From contig JAGVJJ010000007.1 of the NCBI GenBank assembly GCA_020051175.1, positions 186,001 to 250,000 on the forward strand: DNA of 64,000 nucleotides, written 5' to 3'. This DNA comes from Bacteroidia bacterium. GTDB lineage: Bacteria > Bacteroidota > Bacteroidia > 2-12-FULL-35-15. The stretch's first letter is position 1. Every line of letters begins with the position of its first letter. Position numbers and translations under genes: made by a program. The notes beneath the pieces are model-generated. The model ran no database searches. It was not told the origin of the DNA and saw only the letters and a list, made by a program, of their open reading frames with translations. Shown here piece after piece: positions 53,822-62,353 of the stretch.

Positions 53822-55069
53822 ATGAGGATTTTAATCAAAAATATTAAGTCGCTTATTCAGGCGGACGAAAGCAGCCCTTTAAAAGTTACAGGTAACAGAA
53901 TAAAAACCTTGCCCTGTATTGCTGATGCCTGGCTGGCCATAGAAAACGGTAAGATTGCCGGTTATGGAAAAATGGACGACTGGGAAGGCATTTCTGACTG
54001 GGGCAATTTAACTGTTATTGATGCCACTGATAAGCTGGTAATGCCCTGCTGGTGTGATAGCCATACGCATATCGTTTATGCGGGAAGCAGAGAGGGAGAG
54101 TTTGTGGATCGTATCAATGGTTTAACATACGAAGAGATTTTTAAGAGAGGCGGTGGTATTTTAAATTCTGCAAAACGCCTGCAGGATGCATCCGAGGAGG
54201 AGCTGGTTGAAAGTGCTCTGAAGCGGTTGAATGAAGTAATGCTGCAAGGTACCGGTGCTGTTGAGATTAAAAGCGGTTATGGTTTAAGTTTTGAATCGGA
54301 GCTGAAAATGCTTCGTGTAATTAAGAAACTAAAGGCACTTTCCCCTTTGGCCATTAAAGCCACATTTCTTGGAGCTCATGCTGTTCCGGCAGACTATAAA
54401 GAGCGGAAGGCAGACTATATAAAATTGCTTGTAAATGAAATAATGCCTGCCATTGCAGCGGAGCAGCTGGCAGATTATTGTGATGTTTTTTGTGAGCAAA
54501 ACTATTTTACACCTGCAGAAACCGTTGAAATACTTACTGCTGCTAAAAAGTACGGCATGGCTCCAAAGGTGCATGCCGAGCAGCTGAGCAATTATGGTGG
54601 TGTGCTGGCTGGAGTTGAGGTTGGAGCAGTAAGCGTGGATCACTTGGAATATGTGGGTGACAAAGAAATCGAAGCTTTAAAAAAATCAGATACTATACCA
54701 ACGGTGCTACCGGGAGCGGCCTTTTTCCTTAGTTTACCATATCCACCTGCCCGCAGAATGATTGATGCAGGCCTGCCTGTAGCTGTGGCCAGTGATTACA
54801 ACCCGGGCAGTAGCCCCAGCGGTAATATGAACCTGATGGTTGCGCTATGCTGTATTCAATATAAAATGACCCCTGAAGAGGCAATAAATGCGGCAACCAT
54901 CAATTCGGCATATGCTATGGGATTGAGTGAAACGCACGGCAGTATTGCTATTGGTAAGCAGGCCAATGTGTTTATAACAAAGGAAATTCCGAATTATTCT
55001 TTTATACCGTATTCATTTGGTAGTAATCTCGTGGAAACGGTGATTATTAATGGAAAAGTAATGAACTAA
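53822..55069 (+). CDS. hutI: Imidazolonepropionase
   Basis: The 415-residue amidohydrolase has metal-site motifs WCDSHTHIVYAGSREGEFVD, HAEQLSNYGG, VSVDHLEYVG and ASDYNPGSSPSGNM. It opens the imidazolone ring in histidine degradation. It is 18 nt upstream of ftcD, which takes the next product. hutH and hutU are not in this window. Confidence 0.96.
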   Translation: MRILIKNIKSLIQADESSPLKVTGNRIKTLPCIADAWLAIENGKIAGYGKMDDWEGISDWGNLTVIDATDKLVMPCWCDSHTHIVYAGSREGEFVDRINGLTYEEIFKRGGGILNSAKRLQDASEEELVESALKRLNEVMLQGTGAVEIKSGYGLSFESELKMLRVIKKLKALSPLAIKATFLGAHAVPADYKERKADYIKLLVNEIMPAIAAEQLADYCDVFCEQNYFTPAETVEILTAAKKYGMAPKVHAEQLSNYGGVLAGVEVGAVSVDHLEYVGDKEIEALKKSDTIPTVLPGAAFFLSLPYPPARRMIDAGLPVAVASDYNPGSSPSGNMNLMVALCCIQYKMTPEEAINAATINSAYAMGLSETHGSIAIGKQANVFITKEIPNYSFIPYSFGSNLVETVIINGKVMN

Positions 55070-55087
55070 AAAAATATATTGACAAAA

Positions 55088-56770
55088 ATGAACCAATTAA
55101 TCGAATGTGTTCCCAACTTCAGCGAAGGGAACGATATGAATGTTATCAAACAAATTACAGATGTAATAGAATCTGTAGAGGGTGTGAAACTTTTGAATGT
55201 TGACCCGGGAAAAGCCACCAACCGTACGGTGGTGACTTTTGTTGGGAACCCCGAAGCGGTTATTGAAGCCGCTTTTCAGGCCATAAAAAAAGCAGGTGAA
55301 GTAATTGATATGAGCAAGCACAAAGGCGAGCATCCAAGGATGGGTGCTACGGATGTGTGCCCGCTTATTCCTATTGCCGGAATTACCATGGAAGAAACAG
55401 CAGGATATGCTAAAAAACTGGGTGCAAGGGTAGGAGAGGAATTGGGTATTGCCGTGTATTTGTATGAAGCAGCCCAAGCCAATAAACAACGCAGCAATCT
55501 GTCTGTTATCCGAGCAGGAGAATATGAAGGGTTCTTTAAAAAAATAGCTATGCCGGAATGGAAGCCTGATTATGGCCCTGCTGTACACTCTGTTAAATCA
55601 GGTTCTACAGTGATTGGGGCGCGTGATTTTCTTGTGGCATATAATATTAACCTGAACACTACTTCCACTCGCAGAGCCAATTCCATTGCTTTTGATGTGC
55701 GGGAAGCCGGCCGTGTAAAACGGGAAGGCAATCCGGCAACTGGAAAAATTGTAACCGATGAAAAGGGCAATCCTGTTAATATTCCCGGAACCTTAAAGTC
55801 TGTGAAGGCTATCGGATGGTATATTGAAGAGTACGGCATTGCCCAGATTTCAATGAACCTTACCAATATCAACATAACCCCTGTTCACATAGCCTTTGAC
55901 GAAGTGTGCAGGAAAGCAACCGAAAGAGGGATACGGGTAACCGGTTCAGAGCTGGTGGGATTAATACCTCTGAAAGCTTTATTGGACGCAGGAAAATATT
56001 TTCTGGAAAAGCAAAACCGCTCCACGGGTGTTTCTGAAAAAGAGCTGATTAAGATTGCAGTGAAATCCCTTGGTTTGGACGAACTGGCTCCTTTTAAACC
56101 GGAGGAAAGGATTATTGAATACCTGCTGAAAGATGCTTCAAAGTCGAGGCTGATAAAAATGGATCTGACAGAATTTGCTGACGAAACAGCAAGTGAAAGC
56201 CCGGCACCGGGCGGTGGCTCTATATCCGCCTACATTGGTGCTTTGGGCGTATCATTGGGAACCATGGTTGCCAACTTGTCTTCGCACAAACCGGGATGGG
56301 ATGAGCGCTGGAAGGAGTTTTCAGACTGGGCGGACAAAGGCCAGCACTATAAAAATGAGCTTTTGAAGTTGGTGGATGAGGATACCAATGCCTTTAACCG
56401 GATCATGACTGCTTTCAGCCTTCCTAAAGCGACTGAAGAAGAGAAAAAGGCCCGTACAGCTGCCATACAGGATGCTACCAAATATGCTACAGAAGTGCCG
56501 TTTAAAGTGATGCAGTTATGCTACGATTCCATGGAAGTTATTAAGGCAATGGCCGAAACAGGTAACCCCAATTCGGTAACCGATGCAGGTGTTGGCGCTT
56601 TATGTGCCCGCTCGGCCGTAATGGGTGCTTTCCTGAATGTAAAAATAAATGCTGCCGGATTAACAGATAAAGCCTTTGCAGAGCAACTTATTGCCAAAGG
56701 AAACGTAATAGAGGAGAAGGCGCAGCAGGCCGAGAAGGAGATTTTGAATATTGTAAACAGTAAGATATGA
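55088..56770 (+). CDS. ftcD: Glutamate formimidoyltransferase fused to formimidoyl-THF cyclodeaminase
   Basis: The 560-residue fusion has the transferase half (IECVPNFSEGNDMNVIKQ, HKGEHPRMGATDVCPL with the catalytic His, NRTVVTFVGNP) and, after about residue 360, the cyclodeaminase half (ESPAPGGGSISAYIGALG). The ATG at 55088 is used. The stop overlaps the next start by 4 nt (ATGA). It completes the last step of histidine catabolism and moves the one-carbon unit to tetrahydrofolate. Confidence 0.96.
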   Translation: MNQLIECVPNFSEGNDMNVIKQITDVIESVEGVKLLNVDPGKATNRTVVTFVGNPEAVIEAAFQAIKKAGEVIDMSKHKGEHPRMGATDVCPLIPIAGITMEETAGYAKKLGARVGEELGIAVYLYEAAQANKQRSNLSVIRAGEYEGFFKKIAMPEWKPDYGPAVHSVKSGSTVIGARDFLVAYNINLNTTSTRRANSIAFDVREAGRVKREGNPATGKIVTDEKGNPVNIPGTLKSVKAIGWYIEEYGIAQISMNLTNINITPVHIAFDEVCRKATERGIRVTGSELVGLIPLKALLDAGKYFLEKQNRSTGVSEKELIKIAVKSLGLDELAPFKPEERIIEYLLKDASKSRLIKMDLTEFADETASESPAPGGGSISAYIGALGVSLGTMVANLSSHKPGWDERWKEFSDWADKGQHYKNELLKLVDEDTNAFNRIMTAFSLPKATEEEKKARTAAIQDATKYATEVPFKVMQLCYDSMEVIKAMAETGNPNSVTDAGVGALCARSAVMGAFLNVKINAAGLTDKAFAEQLIAKGNVIEEKAQQAEKEILNIVNSKI

Positions 56771-59046
56771 ATTTTTTGAAGGCGATAGCGACTAAGATCA
56801 AGAAACAGCGGGTTTTCCGAAGGATTTATTATTCTTTTTTCTTTCGCCTTATTTTACTTGATTTCAAAAAGAACCTTATCCTGCTATTTTTCTGGTTGTT
56901 TGTTTTTGGAATGATTACAAATAACGTGGCTCCCAACTATGGTGTAGCATACCTTTTCCTTGGCCCCGAGTATTTTAACAAAATCAGTTTTCTGTCATAC
57001 TTTATCGTGGGTTTTTCCTGCGGTGGCTTTATCATGGCCTATAATATCGCCAGCTTCATTAAGAACGCTTACCGCTTCCCGTTTCTGGCTTCGCTTAGGT
57101 ATCCTTTTATGAAATACTGCCTGAACAATTTTACATTGCCTGTTTTGTTTGTGTCTTTGTATTGTTTTCAGGTGTTTTTTTTCCTGAAGGCAGAGGAAAC
57201 CATGCCTACATTAAAAATATTCCTGATGTTGCTGGCTATTTTAACAGGGCTTGCATTCTTCCTGTTTATTGCGTTCAGCTATTTTTTTAAGGTCAACCGG
57301 GATATTTTCAAGCTTTACGGTATTCAGCATAAACTGGATACTCCCAGCAGGGCTTCGGCCAAAGAAGTGATTACAGGCGAACGTAATCCGAGGCTTATCA
57401 AAGAATCGAGGGACTGGTATGTTGAAACCTATTTCAGCACTCCAACCAGTGTACGACTGGTACGTTCAGTAAAGCATTATAAAAAGGAAATGCTGAAAGA
57501 TGTGATACGTCAGAACCATCATGTGGCTTTTGTTTTCCAGATGTTCACCATTGTAAGCTTACTTGGACTTGGAGTCTTGGGGGAAATCAATGCATTTGAA
57601 ATACCTGCGGGAGCGAGTATCCTGCTGCTGCTTACGGTTTTTATTATGCTTTTTAGTGCATTTTACCGCTGGTGGGGTGGGTGGTCAATACCGGTGTTTA
57701 TTTTGTTTTTACTGGGTTTGAATTTTATGCACCGCATTGATATGTTTTCAGTGGACAGGGTTTTCGGTCTCAATTACAATACCACCAAAGCGGAATATAC
57801 TTATGATGTGCTGAAGCAAATGGATGAGCGTGAGGATATATATGATCAGGATATAAACAAAACATTGGAGATATTAAACCGCTGGAAAGCCAAAAATTCA
57901 ACTGCCGATACGTCAAAAAAACCAAAAATCGTATTTATCAATACCAGTGGTGGCGGCCTGCGCTCTGCTTTGTGGACATTTTATACCCTGCAGTATACCG
58001 ATAGTCTGTTGCAAGGGAGACTTTTGAGTCAAACGCAGATGATCAGCGGTTCTTCCGGTGGGATGATAGGAGCGGCCTATTTACGCGAACTTTATCTTCA
58101 GAAACAGAATGAACTTATTGATAGCTATTATTATAAACGTTATCTGACCAATATTTCCAATGATATTCTAAATCCAATATCCTTTAAGATTGCTACCAGT
58201 GAGTGGTTGTTTCCGATGCAGAGCTTTGTGCTCGACAGCACCGAATATCCTAAAGACAGGGCGTATGCATTTGAAAACAGGCTGCATGAAAATACTGAGA
58301 AAGTGCTTTATAAAAGACTTGGAGATTATTTGCAGCCAGAAACAGATGCAACTGTGCCGATGATGGTATTTTCCCCTTCGGTTGTAAATGATGGGCGCAG
58401 GTTGCTGATATCACCACAAGGAATATCTTACCTTACACAAAATATAAGAACCAACAAAACTACGTATAACAAGCTCTATGATGCCATTGAGTATTCCCGT
58501 TTTTTTGAAAAACAGAATGCTTCAAAAACAATGTTCAGCAGTGTTTTAAGGATGAGTGCAACATTCCCTTATATTTCTCCAATCGTTTCATTACCGAGCG
58601 AGCCACGTATTGAAATAATGGATGCCGGGCTTCGTGATAATTTTGGTATAGAGACCACACTTCGCTTTCTCCACGCATTTAACGACTGGATTGCCCAAAA
58701 TACGAGCGGAGTAGTTGTTATCCAGATAAGGGATAAGCACAAAAACAACCCTATCGAACAAAATCCATCGCAAACATTAATGGAAGCCTTAAGCAGGCCT
58801 ATGGGCAGTTTTTACAGCAATTTGTTTGATGTCCAGGATTTCAACCATAACCAGGAAATTCAGCTTGCAGATTGCTGGAGCAAAGCAAAAATGGAGATTA
58901 TTGATATACAGCTCCGGAATGACAAGACCGATCACATCTCTCTGAGCTGGCATCTTACAAATAAAGAAAAGAAAAAAGTATTTGAGTCGATTTTTCTTCC
59001 GGAAAACCAAGCTGCAGTGAAGCGTATTATAGAGCTGCTTAAATAG
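56767..59046 (+). CDS. Polytopic patatin-like phospholipase
   Basis: The 759-residue protein has about seven hydrophobic segments in its first 330 residues. A patatin-like domain follows with the oxyanion motif NTSGGGLRSALW, the nucleophile elbow SGSSGGMIG and the Asp of the dyad in MDAGLRDNFG. The membrane part is unusual for patatins. The gene overlaps ftcD by 4 nt, but a link to histidine breakdown is not evident, so co-transcription may be incidental. Confidence 0.85.
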   Translation: MNFLKAIATKIKKQRVFRRIYYSFFFRLILLDFKKNLILLFFWLFVFGMITNNVAPNYGVAYLFLGPEYFNKISFLSYFIVGFSCGGFIMAYNIASFIKNAYRFPFLASLRYPFMKYCLNNFTLPVLFVSLYCFQVFFFLKAEETMPTLKIFLMLLAILTGLAFFLFIAFSYFFKVNRDIFKLYGIQHKLDTPSRASAKEVITGERNPRLIKESRDWYVETYFSTPTSVRLVRSVKHYKKEMLKDVIRQNHHVAFVFQMFTIVSLLGLGVLGEINAFEIPAGASILLLLTVFIMLFSAFYRWWGGWSIPVFILFLLGLNFMHRIDMFSVDRVFGLNYNTTKAEYTYDVLKQMDEREDIYDQDINKTLEILNRWKAKNSTADTSKKPKIVFINTSGGGLRSALWTFYTLQYTDSLLQGRLLSQTQMISGSSGGMIGAAYLRELYLQKQNELIDSYYYKRYLTNISNDILNPISFKIATSEWLFPMQSFVLDSTEYPKDRAYAFENRLHENTEKVLYKRLGDYLQPETDATVPMMVFSPSVVNDGRRLLISPQGISYLTQNIRTNKTTYNKLYDAIEYSRFFEKQNASKTMFSSVLRMSATFPYISPIVSLPSEPRIEIMDAGLRDNFGIETTLRFLHAFNDWIAQNTSGVVVIQIRDKHKNNPIEQNPSQTLMEALSRPMGSFYSNLFDVQDFNHNQEIQLADCWSKAKMEIIDIQLRNDKTDHISLSWHLTNKEKKKVFESIFLPENQAAVKRIIELLK

Positions 59047-59144
59047 CATTCAGTCTCTTGTTTCCGTTTATTGTTGAGTGATAAAAATCATATTAATTTC
59101 TTGGTTAATCTTTTTACATTTGTGTAATACATACATGCAATTAT

Positions 59145-60458
59145 ATGTCGCAAACTAAATCCAGCAGTTGGTCCAACTGGTCGGGCTCTGTACAATGCAA
59201 TCCCAAAGAAATTCTTGAACCCTCTTCAGTAGAAGAAATACAGTCTATTGTAAAACGTTGTGCTGCCGAGAAATCCACAATACGTGTAATTGGTTCCGGG
59301 CATTCCTTTACCGGACTTGTTGGCAACAATAAAACACTGATTTCACTGGATGCCTACCAGGGGGTTGAAAATGTGGATAAAGAAAAAAGTCAGGCTGTGG
59401 TACGTGCCGGTACCAAACTGAAATTACTAGGTGAAACTTTATTGAGTAATGGTCTGGCGCAGGTAAACCTTGGTGACATTGATGTGCAATCCATAGCAGG
59501 TGCAACAAGCACCGGAACGCATGGTACAGGTATAACCCTGGGAAGTGTATCTACCCAGATAGCGGAAATTACACTTGTTACTGCAAAAGGTGAGGTACTT
59601 GTATGTTCTGAAACACAGAATAAAGAAACCTTTAAGGCGGCACAGGTGGCAATGGGTGCTTTGGGTATTGTTACGAAAGTGAAGCTGCAGCTGGTTCCGG
59701 CTTATAAATTGAAGTATGTAAAGGAAAAAGTAAACCTTGACGATTGCCTGAATAACCTTGATAAATACAAGACGCAGAACAGGAACTTTGAATTTTACTG
59801 GTTCCCTCATACCAATACCATACAGGCGAAAATGCTGAACATTACGGATGAAGCGCCTATGAAGAGCTCTGTGATGAAATACTTCAACGACATGGTGCTG
59901 GAGAATGGTGCATTTAAAGTGCTGAGTGAGCTTTGCCGGATGTTCCCTTCAATGAGTAAATCGGTAGCCAAAATATCGGCAGGTGCAGTATCTACGGGTG
60001 TTGACATTAATTACAGCAATCGTATTTATGCTACGCCACGCCTTGTGAAATTCCAGGAAATGGAATATAACCTGCCTGCGGAGCATGCAGTACAGGCCAT
60101 TAAAGAGATGCGCGAATCCATCAATGCAAATAATTTTAAAGTTCATTTTCCTATAGAAGTACGTTTTGTAAAAGGTGACGATATTTATTTGAGTCCTGCT
60201 TATCAGAGGGATTCAGTATATATTGCGGTACATATGTACAAAGGCATGGAGTATAAAACGTATTTCGATGCAATGGAAACAATTTTCAAAAAATACAATG
60301 GCCGTCCACACTGGGGAAAAATGCATACACGTACTGCTTCTGAACTATCCCAATTATACCCGATGTGGGGTAAGTTCCAGGAAATACGCCATCAACTTGA
60401 TCCGGAAGGATTGTTTATGAATGATTATTTGAGGAAACTGATGGTAGTTAATGGTTAA
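59145..60458 (+). CDS. FAD-linked oxidase (D-arabinono-1,4-lactone oxidase-like)
   Basis: The 437-residue enzyme has the FAD domain (IRVIGSGHSFTGLVGNN with a His used for FAD linkage, NLGDIDVQSIAGATSTGTHG) and the C-terminal ALO region (HWGKMHTRTASELSQLYP, HQLDPEGLFMNDYL). It likely oxidises a sugar lactone or similar alcohol; the exact substrate is unknown. Confidence 0.9.
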   Translation: MSQTKSSSWSNWSGSVQCNPKEILEPSSVEEIQSIVKRCAAEKSTIRVIGSGHSFTGLVGNNKTLISLDAYQGVENVDKEKSQAVVRAGTKLKLLGETLLSNGLAQVNLGDIDVQSIAGATSTGTHGTGITLGSVSTQIAEITLVTAKGEVLVCSETQNKETFKAAQVAMGALGIVTKVKLQLVPAYKLKYVKEKVNLDDCLNNLDKYKTQNRNFEFYWFPHTNTIQAKMLNITDEAPMKSSVMKYFNDMVLENGAFKVLSELCRMFPSMSKSVAKISAGAVSTGVDINYSNRIYATPRLVKFQEMEYNLPAEHAVQAIKEMRESINANNFKVHFPIEVRFVKGDDIYLSPAYQRDSVYIAVHMYKGMEYKTYFDAMETIFKKYNGRPHWGKMHTRTASELSQLYPMWGKFQEIRHQLDPEGLFMNDYLRKLMVVNG

Positions 60459-60506
60459 TAGTTATCTGTTATTAGGTTATACCGGTTGCTTTTAACCAGC
60501 ATGTAA

Positions 60507-61310
60507 ATGAAAAAACTAAACAAATCCGAACTAAAAGAATTTCTCGATGAAAAATACGATAAGTACAATCGTATTGATTTTATTGGTTCGGATCCTATTT
60601 CCATTCCTCACCGTTTTACAAAAAAAGAAGATATTGAAATTGCAGGATTCCTGGCGGCTACTATTGCCTGGGGGCAACGAGTAACCATCATCAGCAATGC
60701 AAATAAGCTGATGAAGTTGATGGGGGAAAGCCCGTATGATTTTGTAATGAGCGCCAGGGAAAAGGACTTGAAACGCTTCGATAATTTTAAGCATCGTACA
60801 TTCAACGGTATTGATGCAGTATTCTTTCTGAAATCCTTACAGAATATTTATAAAGAACATAAGGGCTTACAGGAAGTGTTTTTATTTGGCAGCTCACAAA
60901 AGGCGGAGTATACTTTGCTGGAAGCCATTATGAATTTCCGTTCGGTTTTCTTTTCCATTCCTTTTCCGTCACGTACCGGCAAGCACGTTTCTAACCCTTC
61001 TGAAAATTCATCTGCAAAACGGATTTGCATGTATCTGCGCTGGATGGTACGCAATGATAAACGTGGTGTTGATTTTGGCTTGTGGTCCCCGGCAAAATTA
61101 AAAAAAACACTGCCTGTAACTTCTTTATTAATGTGCCCCTTGGATGTGCATACAGGTAACGTAGGGCGTAAACTAGGTTTGTTGAAACGGACACAAAACG
61201 ACTGGAAAGCAGTTGAAGAGCTGACTGGTAACCTCAGGACCTTTGACCCGCTTGACCCGGTAAAATATGACTTTGCTTTATTTGGGCTGGGGGTATTTGA
61301 AAAATTTTAA
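60507..61310 (+). CDS. TIGR02757 (DUF2400) family protein
   Basis: The 267-residue protein matches a Bacteroidota conserved family of unknown function: SDPISIPHRFTKKEDIEIAG, AATIAWGQRVTII, RICMYLRWMVRNDKRGVDFG, CPLDVHTGNVGRKLGL and FDPLDPVKYDFALFGLG. The HTGNVGRKLG and WMVRN motifs suggest a HhH-type DNA glycosylase relative. Biochemical role is not known. Confidence 0.93.
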   Translation: MKKLNKSELKEFLDEKYDKYNRIDFIGSDPISIPHRFTKKEDIEIAGFLAATIAWGQRVTIISNANKLMKLMGESPYDFVMSAREKDLKRFDNFKHRTFNGIDAVFFLKSLQNIYKEHKGLQEVFLFGSSQKAEYTLLEAIMNFRSVFFSIPFPSRTGKHVSNPSENSSAKRICMYLRWMVRNDKRGVDFGLWSPAKLKKTLPVTSLLMCPLDVHTGNVGRKLGLLKRTQNDWKAVEELTGNLRTFDPLDPVKYDFALFGLGVFEKF

Positions 61311-61315
61311 AGAAA

Positions 61316-61346
61316 AAGCCCTGCGATTTTCATCCCTGCAGGGCTT
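61316..61346. terminator. Intrinsic terminator between convergent genes
   Basis: AAGCCCTGC (61316-61324) and GCAGGGCTT (61338-61346) form a perfect 9-bp GC-rich stem with a 13-nt loop. It lies just after the TIGR02757 stop and serves both convergent genes. Confidence 0.75.
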
Positions 61347-61376
61347 AGAAAAACATTTAGTTCAATTCAATATAAC

Positions 61377-62306
61377 CTATTTCTTTTCTAATGCTGCAAC
61401 CGTTAGTTTTACAGCAGCAGAATTGGTTGTTGGTGTAAAATTAAAGGCTTTATTGAATTTCGAAGAATCAAAATAATATTCGCGGTCGTACTGATAACGC
61501 ATTTCGTACATTTCTTTCAGTATAGGAACAAATACTCCCAGCGCACGCATGCCCCAGCCTGGTAATACCTGCACTTTATCGGAAGTTTTCATTTCTGCTG
61601 CAAATAGTTTAACCCATTCGCGTCCTGTTATTCTGGCACTATCAATTGGCAAATTCCACACCTGGTTAAAAGTGCCGGGTGAATTACCAAGTATTGCGGT
61701 ACCTTTGGCAAGATCGGGTGCAAAGCCGGTAGTATGCACCACATCAGCATTACAAAACCATTGCGCTGCTTTGCCTTTTACTAAATTGTCGTATATGAGA
61801 TTCATTAAAAGACTTCTGTCTTTTATAGTTCCAAAAAAATCCGGGGCACGTGCAATAATGGCCTCTATTTTTCCTTTCTCAACATTTTCAAGAATATGTT
61901 TATCAACAAAAGCTCTTACTTCGCCCTTTTTGCTGTTAGGACTTATAGGAGAGCTTTCGGTAATATGCTTTACGTTATCACCACCAATTGCATATACATT
62001 ATCAAAAAATATCAATTTTGATTTGTGATCGATGCATCCCTGGACTACATTCTTAATTAAGCTGGGCCATTTTTCCTGCCACAACTTCGTATTGTAATCG
62101 TAACCCAAAGTCAAATAGCAAATTTCACTGCCTTCTATGGCTTTGGATACTTGTGCAGGATCAGAAAGATCTGCCTGATGCAGCGTGTCGGTATCATTAA
62201 CTTTCTTAGGATTTCTGCTTACCAGTTTAATATCTGAGGTATACTGCTTTAGGGATTTAGCCAGCTCTGTTCCAATAGCCCCACCTGAACCTAAGATTGT
62301 TTGCAT
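61377..62306 (-). CDS. NAD(P)-dependent epimerase/dehydratase-like protein
   Basis: The 309-residue atypical extended SDR starts MQTILGSGGAIGTELAKSLK, a Rossmann glycine motif, followed by KLVSRNPKKV (which may favour NADP) and KLIFFDNVYAIGG. The usual YxxxK is not clear. Substrate is not known. Confidence 0.87.
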   Translation of the reverse strand: MQTILGSGGAIGTELAKSLKQYTSDIKLVSRNPKKVNDTDTLHQADLSDPAQVSKAIEGSEICYLTLGYDYNTKLWQEKWPSLIKNVVQGCIDHKSKLIFFDNVYAIGGDNVKHITESSPISPNSKKGEVRAFVDKHILENVEKGKIEAIIARAPDFFGTIKDRSLLMNLIYDNLVKGKAAQWFCNADVVHTTGFAPDLAKGTAILGNSPGTFNQVWNLPIDSARITGREWVKLFAAEMKTSDKVQVLPGWGMRALGVFVPILKEMYEMRYQYDREYYFDSSKFNKAFNFTPTTNSAAVKLTVAALEKK

Positions 62307-62353
62307 GATTTAGCAGTGTTATATCGTTTTTAATTCAAACCCAATAATCAGCC

